A stretch of 64,000 bases of DNA, from positions 9,144,777-9,208,776 of the forward strand of contig OY744610.1 of assembly GCA_963556255.1 (NCBI GenBank), read 5' to 3'. This document shows positions 11,322 to 18,577 of the stretch, piece after piece. The translations under genes were made by a program, and so were the position numbers. The stretch is from Allolobophora icterica. Lineage: Eukaryota > Annelida > Clitellata > Crassiclitellata > Lumbricidae. Every line of letters starts with the position of its first letter. Position 1 is the stretch's first letter. Below the pieces are notes generated by a model. The model was not told where the DNA came from. It saw nothing but the letters and a program-made list of their open reading frames with translations, and did no database searches.

Positions 11322-11404
11322 CTACACAATGGACCAATGCAACTAGGAAATAAATTATAAAAAATAGAACAGGTTGTGCAAAGCAATCATGGAACAAACC
11401 CAAC

Positions 11405-11880
11405 GGTGTGGTAACGCATTGGGACGTCTGCAAAATTTTGACCCCCCTTAATAATTTTGCTATAAATCAAAAAATTAAGCCTTCCGCACTATTAGAAGTA
11501 TGATATGGGTGTGGTAACGCATTGGGACGTCTGCAAAATTTTGACCCCCCTTAATAATTTTGCTATAAATCAAAAAATTAAGCCTTCCGCACTATTAGAA
11601 GTATGATATGGGTGTGGTAACGCATTGGGACTTCTGCAAAATTTTGGCCCCCCTTAATAATTTTGCTATAAATCAAAAAATTAAGCCTTCCGCACTATTA
11701 GAAGTATGATATGGGTGTGGTAACGCATTGGGACTTCTGCAAAATTTTGGCCCCCCTTAATAATTTTGCTATAAATTAGAAAAATTAAGCATTCTGCGGT
11801 ATTAGAAGTATAATACGGGTGTGGCACTACTACGAAACGTCGGCAAAATGTTGACCCCCTCCTAATAATATGCTGGTGGT
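11405..11880. repeat. 103-bp tandem repeat, ~4.6 copies
   Basis: Units start at GGTGTGG near 11405, 11508, 11611, 11714 and 11818. Each holds a CGCATTGGGAC word, a C-run, an AATAATTTTGCTATAAAT word and CCTTCCGCACTATTAGAAG. Units 1-2 share one variant (GACGTCTGC, TTGACCCCC) and units 3-4 another (GACTTCTGC, TTGGCCCCC); the last unit is more diverged. The array ends about 50 bp beyond the stop codon of the leftmost Polinton gene. Confidence 0.95.
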
Positions 11881-11929
11881 GCGCTAGGAATTACAGACTC
11901 ACTACTCCAACCACCTACGACGAAAACTT

Positions 11930-12535
11930 TTATTTTGAGGTTTGCGGGCAAGACCCAGCGCTGGTTAGTTTCTTGATTAGTTCTGCCACCACCTGGTCTT
12001 TGCTTTGACTCGGCAACTCTTTTTTTCCATTCTTGCTTTGTATATCGCGTTTCATCGTTCTATATTTCTCCTCCTCTCCCAGAATAAGCTTATACTCTTC
12101 ATCGCTAATAGCCGTGTCCTCCAGCGCCTTAGAAATGTGGTCATGAACTGTGTTTAGTTTACTTTCCGCCAAAATACAAATTTCGTCGTGTTTTGAAGCT
12201 TTAGCAACAAAACTTCTACTGACAACATTTCCAATAATATCCAGAAAACTCGTCGCTATGGCCAAACTCTCCAGAACAATACCAGGAATAAAACCAATGC
12301 CAGTGGCTAACATAGCTGCCCCACCCACCCCAGTTCCAAGACTAACCAGAGCAAGGCCGGCCGATGCCCCATTAGCCACATCTACAACCCTCTTATACTT
12401 TTTGCACAGTTGTCCCCGACTTATCGACTCTGACCTCAGGAAGGCTTCTATTTCGCCAATCTTCTGCAGACGAAATGTTTGCGACGTCGTGTCTGACGAA
12501 ATTGTTGACTCCATAAGCGTTGGGTACAAAGACAT
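11930..12535 (-). CDS. Polinton conserved membrane-type protein, function unknown
   Basis: The protein has 201 residues. Residues ~55-105 form a long hydrophobic, Gly/Ala-rich stretch that could make two membrane segments with a short turn. A charged, helical C-terminal half follows (KHDEI, LAESKLNTVHDHISKAL, ISDEEYKLILGEEEKY). Similar proteins are common in invertebrate Polintons, but I know of no established function; a role at host membranes or in the virion interior is inference. It is the last gene of the minus-strand virion cluster, 8 bp after the 181-residue gene. A CTATAAAAA motif lies a few bases upstream of the start. Confidence 0.8.
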   Translation of the reverse strand: MSLYPTLMESTISSDTTSQTFRLQKIGEIEAFLRSESISRGQLCKKYKRVVDVANGASAGLALVSLGTGVGGAAMLATGIGFIPGIVLESLAIATSFLDIIGNVVSRSFVAKASKHDEICILAESKLNTVHDHISKALEDTAISDEEYKLILGEEEKYRTMKRDIQSKNGKKELPSQSKDQVVAELIKKLTSAGSCPQTSK

Positions 12536-12540
12536 ACTTT

Positions 12541-12549
12541 TTTTTATAG
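12541..12549 (-). promoter_or_regulatory. TATA-like motif adjacent to start codon
   Basis: CTATAAAAA on the minus strand ends about 5 bases before the ATG at 12535. Similar start-proximal motifs precede three other virion genes. If used, they would give very short or no 5' leader. Confidence 0.35.
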
Positions 12550-13089
12550 TTGCTCTATCAGTAACGTTACGTTTAACTCAATAGTTGAAGTACTTAAAAC
12601 GCCTATCTTTTTTCCTTCAATTCGAAAACTCGTTTGTCCTGGAATGAATATTGCCCTAGATGCATCAAATTGTCCACTTTGAATGTCAACTGTACGATCG
12701 ATGCTACCCGCGGCTGTAATAATGCGAACTGACGCATCACCGGTACTAACACCAAACATTGTAAGCCTCCAGAATCCGCGGTCTAAAGAGACCGTCTCAT
12801 TATTAGTTTGCAACGTAATACAGGGATAGCGTGCCGCGGTCAATGGAAGCGTTTGCCACGAACTTAGAGTCACAGTTTTGGTCGCTGTGTAAATATCGCG
12901 GCTGTGGTAATCATCCGACACGAAATCGATGTGAATTTGGGGAACCGCGTCTAACATATCTGCGGTGGGCTTAGGGATACTATATCCCCAGTTGGTAAGG
13001 CCAACCAAATCATCGAGGTTGTACTTGTGCATATTTGCTTCTCCTTTTTGTCGGAGATAACCACGAATCTTGTAGTGTGAGTCGGCCAT
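12544..13089 (-). CDS. Polinton putative beta-rich virion protein
   Basis: The protein has 181 residues. After an N-terminal segment (IRGYLRQKGEAN...YNLDDLVGLTNWGYSIPKP) it is dominated by alternating hydrophobic/polar strands ('SFRIEGKKIGVLSTSTIELNVTLLI' at the end), suggesting a jelly-roll or similar beta fold. It sits 9 bp after the fibre gene and 8 bp before the 201-residue gene, so it is probably co-expressed with the virion genes. A fibre-associated or spike protein is one guess; no catalytic motif is seen. Confidence 0.75.
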   Translation of the reverse strand: MADSHYKIRGYLRQKGEANMHKYNLDDLVGLTNWGYSIPKPTADMLDAVPQIHIDFVSDDYHSRDIYTATKTVTLSSWQTLPLTAARYPCITLQTNNETVSLDRGFWRLTMFGVSTGDASVRIITAAGSIDRTVDIQSGQFDASRAIFIPGQTSFRIEGKKIGVLSTSTIELNVTLLIEQL

Positions 13090-13098
13090 TATTAAGTC

Positions 13099-14919
13099 TT
13101 ACGTGTCTCCAACTTTAAAATATGTGTAGATCTGAAAGTGGGATATTCCAAAAGTAGCTTGTGTTGGGCTGGTGGCCATGACTATCAGCCTTAATTTTTT
13201 GTATGCTCTGGAGGCGGAAAGGTGAGTAGTGAAGGTGAACTCTTGTGCGGAATTAGTCAAAGTGACATTGGAGGTGATGTGCACATAAAATGTATTTTCA
13301 GCGTCGGGTGGAATCCCATAAATCTTCCAGGACGTGATACGTGGTGCAGTAGGACTAGATCCCCCAGCCAGACTAACCTTCCATAATCGCACAGGCGTCG
13401 GGAATTCAATCTGTAACCAAGTCCCACTAACCATAATATCGGCTCTCGATGTGCACGCCGTCTTCCACTCACCTTCGACACCCGAGTTGAATGCCATATA
13501 AGGCGGGTTGGTGGGGATGGATTCGTTGGCTGAGGCAATGAAACCAGTTTCGGAAGAGTCTCTGGACAGCGGTGGAATATGACCTGTATGGTTAAGAAAC
13601 TTGAGGTTATTCACGTACTCTTTTACAGCGGTCTCTTTACTATCTGTATACCTTTTAACCACAACAGCCTGATTGTCGACATATTGTTTATTGGCCACGT
13701 TCAAAGGCTCCGTCGGTATTTTATTTAATTTTGTCATTTTGCCGGTTACGATTCTCGTCACCTGCCCGATACTCGCCGCGTCGGTATTAGTTGTTGAGGC
13801 CCCCGTGTAAAGCCCAGTCACCCTCTGACCGCCCATAGCTAAATTTCCAGTCATTGCGTCGCCAACTTTAAGCACGCAAGCGCTCCTGACCATAGCGTCT
13901 TGTTCTTCGGCGTAAGTTTTTGCAGCTTCGGCTTTCTGGTCCGCGTACCCCCTTGCGGCGGCGGTCTTTTGATCTGTATACAACCTCACGGCCGAATTAA
14001 TCGCGGTGTCCTGATCGACCGCGTACTGTCTAGCAGCAATATGTTGAACATCAACATATTGTTTGTTAACCACGTGCAACGACTCCGTGGGAACTCTATC
14101 GAGGCTCAATAGAGCGCCGGCGACCGCTGTTGACACTTGTTTCCAACTCGCTGCGTCGCTATCAGATCCTGGAATCTCTGTTGGAAGTCCAGTTACTCGG
14201 TGGCCACCCATGACTAAACTTCCAGTCATAACGCTGCCAGATTTTAGCACACACGCGTTCTTGACAATAACATCTTGCTCGTTGACGTAACTTTTTACAA
14301 TAACATCCTTTTCGTCCGCATACTGCCTAACGGAATCTCTCAGCACCTCGTTCTTCTCGTCCGTGTACTGCTTGGCATCGACAAGCTTCTGGTCTGCATG
14401 GTTCTCGGCTGCGGCTGCCTTCTGGTCCGCGTACAGCCTGACTGCAGTGTCCAGCAGAGTGTCCTTATCGTCTGCGTAACGTTTAACGAGACCAGTTGCC
14501 TCGGAGCTTAAGCCGTCTGCATACAACTCAGCTTGGTGCGCCCGCTCTTTCGCGTACTCCGTTATTTGTTTCCAACTCGCAGCGTCGGACTCTCCCACCA
14601 ATTCATCCCAACCCTCGTCTTCACTGTCAGATCCCGGAGTGTCCGTGGGCAAACCAGTCAATTTATGACCGCCCATTTTTAGAATGCCAGACATCGTTCC
14701 ACCGGTGATTTGTAAGTTGTCCTGATCTACGATGTCCGCATAAGCCTTTGTCGCGGCGTCCGTTTCCATCGTCGGCGTTCCCACGTTTGTCAACCGAAAT
14801 CCCCCAGCCGACAGAATTCCCAGCATTGTGTCACCCGCTTTGTGGACGAGCCCAGCGGCGCTTATCTGCCCCCCTCCCACCCCACCTCCACCGTCTCTTC
14901 CAAATTTATCAACCGGCAT
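13099..14919 (-). CDS. Polinton fibre protein: phage-like repeats plus discoidin-like tip
   Basis: The protein has 606 residues. Residues ~25-430 consist of repeated 'GD-M-G-L-MGG-R-VTGLP' units, each followed by 'DAASWKQV' or 'DAATKAYAD', as in the shaft of many phage tail fibres. Between them are helical stretches of 'YADQK/YTDEK' type repeats that should form coiled coils. Residues ~445-606 look like a discoidin / F5/8 type C-like sugar- or lipid-binding beta sandwich ('WLQIEFPTPVRLWKVSLAGG', 'ITSWKIYGI', 'YKKLRLIV'). The likely role is a trimeric attachment fibre on the virion. The N terminus is Gly-rich. It follows the protease gene by 28 bp, with a TATAAAAA motif directly before the ATG. 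Fold assignments are from pattern only. Confidence 0.85.
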   Translation of the reverse strand: MPVDKFGRDGGGGVGGGQISAAGLVHKAGDTMLGILSAGGFRLTNVGTPTMETDAATKAYADIVDQDNLQITGGTMSGILKMGGHKLTGLPTDTPGSDSEDEGWDELVGESDAASWKQITEYAKERAHQAELYADGLSSEATGLVKRYADDKDTLLDTAVRLYADQKAAAAENHADQKLVDAKQYTDEKNEVLRDSVRQYADEKDVIVKSYVNEQDVIVKNACVLKSGSVMTGSLVMGGHRVTGLPTEIPGSDSDAASWKQVSTAVAGALLSLDRVPTESLHVVNKQYVDVQHIAARQYAVDQDTAINSAVRLYTDQKTAAARGYADQKAEAAKTYAEEQDAMVRSACVLKVGDAMTGNLAMGGQRVTGLYTGASTTNTDAASIGQVTRIVTGKMTKLNKIPTEPLNVANKQYVDNQAVVVKRYTDSKETAVKEYVNNLKFLNHTGHIPPLSRDSSETGFIASANESIPTNPPYMAFNSGVEGEWKTACTSRADIMVSGTWLQIEFPTPVRLWKVSLAGGSSPTAPRITSWKIYGIPPDAENTFYVHITSNVTLTNSAQEFTFTTHLSASRAYKKLRLIVMATSPTQATFGISHFQIYTYFKVGDT

Positions 14920-14927
14920 TTTTTATA
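14920..14927 (-). promoter_or_regulatory. TATA-like motif adjacent to fibre start
   Basis: TATAAAAA on the minus strand runs directly into the ATG at 14919, in a 28-bp intergenic gap after the protease. Confidence 0.4.
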
Positions 14928-14947
14928 CAAAAAAGGGTGACGGAAGT

Positions 14948-15322
14948 CTAACATAAGTCAAGCACGATATCTTCAAAATTCTTTCCAGCAGCGAGCTCTC
15001 TTAGCACGGTCAGGCAGAGATGACCACATACCACATCATCGGGCCCCTGTAGCTGAAATGTTTGTGTTCTTATGGAACGGTTTAAATATCGAGAAATTTC
15101 GAGAGGCGGATCCAGCCCATAACTGTCAAAATAGACGGCTTTAGGTCCATCTATCCAATAGGCGACCCAGTGAGTACCATCACCAGAACCGGAATCTAAA
15201 TTAACAACTCCACACTCCTTCTCACGAGCCACGGCGGGCAGACCATCTCGCATGAAAACACCGCGGAAATGCGGCAGCGCTCTGGCAACTTTCTCTATGT
15301 CAAAGTTGCTCAGCGGTTTTAG
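14948..15322 (-). CDS. PRO: Polinton adenain-type cysteine protease, read in the -1 frame
   Basis: This is a maturation protease related to adenovirus adenain. The motifs, in order, are the catalytic His in 'GTHWVAYW', the Asp in 'VYFDSYG', the Gln in 'QLQGPDD' and the nucleophile Cys in 'VVCGHLC'. The first in-frame ATG is at 15253, but conserved sequence of this family ('LSNFD', 'FRGVF') continues upstream of it with no ATG. That extension joins the preceding 168-residue gene in the -1 frame exactly at an A-AAA-AAC heptamer (15322-15328). The likely product is therefore a fusion made by frameshifting, adding 124 residues after the heptamer. A shorter protein from the internal ATG is possible but would lose the conserved N terminus. 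Likely substrates are the minor virion proteins. Confidence 0.92.
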   Translation of the reverse strand, partial: LKPLSNFDIEKVARALPHFRGVFMRDGLPAVAREKECGVVNLDSGSGDGTHWVAYWIDGPKAVYFDSYGLDPPLEISRYLNRSIRTQTFQLQGPDDVVCGHLCLTVLRELAAGKNFEDIVLDLC

Positions 15323-15328
15323 TTTTTT
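15278..15328 (-). promoter_or_regulatory. Putative programmed -1 ribosomal frameshift site
   Basis: On the minus strand, the slippery heptamer A-AAA-AAC (15328-15322) is in the reading frame of the upstream gene and is followed at once by its TAA stop. After a 6-nt spacer a stem-loop can form: CGCT (15315-15312) pairs with AGCG (15281-15278), and GCAACTTT (15309-15302) pairs with AAAGTTGC (15292-15285). A small internal loop separates the two helices, and the apical loop is 9 nt. The heptamer class and the 5-9-nt spacing match classical -1 frameshift signals. Confidence 0.75.
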
Positions 15329-15825
15329 TGTCCGATGTAGAGACCCGATCCTTTACACATTGGGCAACAACCACCACGAGTCTCACGCCCGAGATATAAA
15401 CCAGTCCCGCGGACCTGGGCCTCGAGTTCGCGATTGTGACGCGCCGCCTCCGCCAGTGCAGCGTCGCTGGCCTGTTTGCTCTGCACAGCCTTTACTACCC
15501 CAGCGGTCCCACCAGCCACGGCACCCGCCGCGGATAACCCACCAAAAAGCAGCGGGAGGAGAGCCAGTAGTGGAAGAAATCCACCCATTTTAGTCATCTT
15601 TTTCAATTGCGTTTTGGTGAATCTCAGCTCCATGCCAACGCCTTCCGAAATCTTCTTCACGATTCGGGCGGCTTGAACTTTTGTCAGCGCGAGCTTGTCG
15701 TCTCCGCGAAGCTGGCCATGAGTGAGCCGGATCGTGGCGCCAGTGCCGGCACGCGCAGCTCTAGCCAATGTTTGCTTTTGCCCTTTGGTCAGCGAAAGGC
15801 CGAACGCAACGTATTCAGTTTTCAT
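15319..15825 (-). CDS. Polinton pX-like minor virion protein
   Basis: The protein has 168 residues. The N-terminal ~75 residues carry a repeated pattern 'LTKGQKQ...IRLTHGQLRG...LTKVQAARI...LRFTKTQLKKM', typical of a conserved Polinton protein family. Residues ~82-112 are strongly hydrophobic and Gly/Ala-rich. The C terminus holds two 'G-S/T-G-L-Y-I/L-G' motifs around a CCxxC cluster. This layout recalls small basic, membrane-active minor capsid proteins such as adenovirus pX or pVI, but that is inference. The gene ends in AAAAAAC-TAA, where ribosomes may shift into the protease frame. It lies 56 bp after the major capsid gene, with TATATTTTTT shortly upstream of the ATG. Confidence 0.85.
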   Translation of the reverse strand: MKTEYVAFGLSLTKGQKQTLARAARAGTGATIRLTHGQLRGDDKLALTKVQAARIVKKISEGVGMELRFTKTQLKKMTKMGGFLPLLALLPLLFGGLSAAGAVAGGTAGVVKAVQSKQASDAALAEAARHNRELEAQVRGTGLYLGRETRGGCCPMCKGSGLYIGQKN

Positions 15826-15831
15826 TTTCGG

Positions 15832-15841
15832 AAAAAATATA
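15832..15841 (-). promoter_or_regulatory. TATA-like motif near start of pX-like gene
   Basis: TATATTTTTT on the minus strand lies 6 bases before the ATG at 15825, in the 56-bp gap downstream of the major capsid gene. Confidence 0.35.
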
Positions 15842-15881
15842 TCAAAAGAGGGCCTTGTATCTAAATGTGAAAAACCGATTT

Positions 15882-17177
15882 CTAGTAGACGACGTTGAAT
15901 TTGCTGCCATCCGATTCAAAGCTCAGGAGTCGGTCGCTGATCAGGACGGCATATGCTGTCGTATTATTTGGTACCCCTTCGTTAAAGTCCACCTTGATTT
16001 GTATGTCCTGTACAGAGGTTTTAAGTCGTTCGGATTGCCTGCGCACGTCCAGGACGAAGATCGGAAACAAATCTACAAATTCGATTGGTGTCAATTGGCA
16101 TGACGATTCACGCGCGTCTATACCGCAATATTCCTCCTTGAAGTCACGTAGGGCCTTGTAAGCGCGAGAAGTTGTCCTCTTCGTGAAGTCGAGATTCATG
16201 TCAACCACTGGGTAGCGATCGGTGTTGAGCAAAGCGAATATGTTGCGAACCTGTGCATGGTCAAACAGTGCCGGATTCTGGCCTTGATGTGCATTCTTTC
16301 CAGTCTGAAAAGCAACAAGAATCCAGCGTGGCTTTTCCGTGCCCGACTTAACGCTCAAACGCCAGGAAAAAGTCGTCGCTCGTGGCACCGCAATGTTGTC
16401 GCATTGCATGGCGCGGAATGCTACAGGTACCTTAACCTTGGCTTCAATCTGCTTCATAAGCATGCTTTTATACTCCAAAGCGGGTATTATATGCGGCATG
16501 AACCAGGAGAGTTTAGTCAGCGCGATCTGGCCATTGGCCGCAGCGGCTTCCTTGAAGATCGCGTCTGCATCCCCCTGCCGGCTCAGCAGTAAAGAGTGTT
16601 TGATCCCGTATACGACCTTGTGATAATCATCGCAAAAACCGAATAGATGTCTTAAGGGAACGATGAATGAAAACGTTCCAATAGGGACGGGTTTTCCAAT
16701 GATCATCAGTCGACGGGCCTCGAAGCCGATATTCGCAGCCGCCGCCGCCGCGGTCGTGTCCTTCTGCCAACACATGTTTAAACCTTCGCCTTTGGAAAAA
16801 TCATCGCCGTAAACCAGCATGCCTTTCATCGTCGTGGCTTGCCCAGGTGACATAACATTCTCTATCTCGGTATTGTTAGCCAGGTATCGAATTTGAGAAA
16901 ACATGTACGGGATGGCGTTGTTGATGAATGACACTAACGAGTCTGCGATGTAAGCTGCGCCTGTTGTGGTAAGCCTGCCCTCCACAAGAAGGTAGCTCTT
17001 GGAAGGCTGTGTGAAAATGTCTTGGTTCTGGATGTCTATCTGTATGGCCTGGCCGTTGTTAATAGCCGCAGGGTTTTGTGATTCATACTCGCGGTATTCA
17101 AACGATTCGATGCTATTATCATCGGGTACCGCCGAAGCGATGTCCAACATTTCACTCGGCACGTCAAATGCCGCCAT
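15882..17177 (-). CDS. MCP: Polinton major capsid protein (double jelly-roll)
   Basis: The protein has 431 residues, within the usual length for Polinton capsid proteins. The segment at residues ~168-200 ('FSFIVPLRHLFGFCDDYHKVVYG', then 'KHSLLL') is a hallmark I recognise from the Polinton double-jelly-roll capsid family, which is structurally related to adenovirus hexon and other capsid proteins of that lineage. It should form trimeric capsomers of an icosahedral shell. The frame is fully open. It lies third from the start of the minus-strand virion cluster, before the pX-like/protease pair. A GCTATAATA motif abuts the ATG. Confidence 0.93.
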   Translation of the reverse strand: MAAFDVPSEMLDIASAVPDDNSIESFEYREYESQNPAAINNGQAIQIDIQNQDIFTQPSKSYLLVEGRLTTTGAAYIADSLVSFINNAIPYMFSQIRYLANNTEIENVMSPGQATTMKGMLVYGDDFSKGEGLNMCWQKDTTAAAAAANIGFEARRLMIIGKPVPIGTFSFIVPLRHLFGFCDDYHKVVYGIKHSLLLSRQGDADAIFKEAAAANGQIALTKLSWFMPHIIPALEYKSMLMKQIEAKVKVPVAFRAMQCDNIAVPRATTFSWRLSVKSGTEKPRWILVAFQTGKNAHQGQNPALFDHAQVRNIFALLNTDRYPVVDMNLDFTKRTTSRAYKALRDFKEEYCGIDARESSCQLTPIEFVDLFPIFVLDVRRQSERLKTSVQDIQIKVDFNEGVPNNTTAYAVLISDRLLSFESDGSKFNVVY

Positions 17178-17186
17178 TATTATAGC
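17178..17186 (-). promoter_or_regulatory. TATA-like motif at capsid gene start
   Basis: GCTATAATA on the minus strand directly precedes the ATG at 17177, at the end of a 115-bp AT-rich gap. Confidence 0.4.
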
Positions 17187-17292
17187 TAAAAAAGTTCAAG
17201 CTTCAATTATTAATCATGTTGCAAATTAATTTCATATGTGGTGGGTTAAACATTTTTTTCCGTTTTGTGAATTAGTCGGAATTTTTTTTATT

Positions 17293-17781
17293 TCATTTTG
17301 CGAGAAACAGACCCCTACCACCACGACTCGGCTTTATAGTTTTGAAACCGGATCCAGCAATGCGGCTGTTTATGTCGGCCATTGTCGGAACAACGGGTGG
17401 CGGACTCACAGCCAGTTGTTTTAAGTATTCAATGCTCTTGTCGCTGAGCGCCTTCTCCAAAGGTGCGGGAACAACAGGCGCGGCAGATGAATTTTCATTT
17501 CGTAAATGAGCTTCATTTACGGCCGCAGCGCGTCTCGCTTTCACGGCATCAACAATTTGCCTGACGGCAGATGCTGTTGTGGCGCCGGCTTTCGCGACAT
17601 TACCAACCGCCTTGGCAACGTTTGTGATTGTGCCTCTATTCGCCGAAATGAAGGAGCCTGCACGGCCAAGGAAACCCGCGATTTTGGGTATCCAGTCGAA
17701 AAGTCCACCACCCACGACACGACGCCGCTTTTTAATTCCAAGAACAAACATGAGAATATTTAAGTGTGAAAATCTACGCAC
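17293..17781 (-). CDS. Polinton pVI-like minor virion protein
   Basis: The longest frame has 162 residues, but Met11 (17751) is the more likely start: it begins directly before the basic stretch 'GIKKRRR' and avoids overlap with the upstream gene. After the basic patch comes 'GGGLFDWIPKIAGFLGRAGSFI', which can form an amphipathic helix, then Ala/Gly/Val-rich helices and a Pro-rich linker. Near the C terminus 'IAGS-G' (141-145) fits the adenain cleavage rule (M/I/L)xGx-G. This layout resembles adenovirus pVI, a membrane-lytic cement protein cleaved by the protease. Homology is not proven. Confidence 0.75.
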   Translation of the reverse strand: MRRFSHLNILMFVLGIKKRRRVVGGGLFDWIPKIAGFLGRAGSFISANRGTITNVAKAVGNVAKAGATTASAVRQIVDAVKARRAAAVNEAHLRNENSSAAPVVPAPLEKALSDKSIEYLKQLAVSPPPVVPTMADINSRIAGSGFKTIKPSRGGRGLFLAK

Positions 17782-18567
17782 TGCGGATGTGAAACCTTAT
17801 AGTTACTGTCTCACCGCGGAGGTTTAATTGTTCACCATTCTGGTCGGTCAGCCACACACGAATGCCCTGTACGTTGCCAGCCGGTGCTACTGGTAGGTAC
17901 ACTAGATTTTTCGGAGACTCGATTACCTTATAGCCGGGCGACACATCCGGGAAAAAACTGTAGATTACTGGCAGCTGGCTACCATTTCGATACGATCCAG
18001 AGATAATATCACAATTTACCAGGATTGTGTCCACCCGGAGAATATCGACTGGATTTTCTCCCTCTTTATAACCAAGACTAAGCGTCTGAGGGTTAAAACC
18101 GAGCGTTTGCCTGATGGTAGATGCGGCCATATCTACCTTAAAACGGGCCTTCGTTATCTTTACGAAGGCGCGAAGGTAGATGCGTTAGCTCCTACAGTAA
18201 TAGGAGAATCAAAGCTGAGTTGAGCAACACCTGGCGGCGGCGGATTTTGCATTTCTAACTGCCGGCTGATTTCATAATTAATCTGTGCGATCTCGTAGCT
18301 TCCGTCGGGTAAAATGATCGTCTTCCAGGTCTGTCCATTGGTGGAGCTGTAGACGAACTTGTTATTTGAACTGTCAATGTTCGGAATCGAATTATAGGTT
18401 TCAAGATTGACCAAAGCAAGCTCAAAGCGTCTTTTTGGATCCAGGTACAGCGGCGGTGAGAAAGCCGTGGTCCACCCTGTAGTATCTGAGGAAACAACTA
18501 TACTAAAATTTTCCTTAGGCTGCAAAAGGTCTCGAATTTCCTCGAGCAGTTTCTCCGAGCGTTCCAT
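17774..18567 (-). pseudogene. Polinton penton-like minor capsid gene, split by a frameshift
   Basis: Two frames cover one expected gene. The upstream part (18567-18160, 135 residues) has 'FELALVNLETYNSIPNI', 'NNKFVY' and 'LPDGSYEI', typical of the N-terminal half of Polinton minor capsid (single jelly-roll, penton-like) proteins. The downstream part (ATG at 18130, stop at 17774; 118 residues) has 'NCDIISGSY', 'VIYSFFPDVSPGYK' and 'IRVWLTDQNG', typical of the C-terminal half. The second frame is -1 relative to the first and stays open upstream of its ATG across the junction, so one base appears lost (or two gained) near 18165-18185. No slippery heptamer is present there. The element probably cannot make a normal vertex protein unless this is an assembly error. 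Confidence 0.85.
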
Positions 18568-18577
18568 CTTGTGTACT

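Noticed and set aside
15252..15864. Plus-strand ORFs opposite the pX-like and protease genes
   Set aside because: Shadows of the minus-strand genes with no recognisable domain.
18147..18190. Programmed frameshift in the minor capsid gene
   Set aside because: No X-XXY-YYZ heptamer lies in the overlap of the two frames, and the hairpin there has no slippery site ahead of it. A simple indel explains it better.
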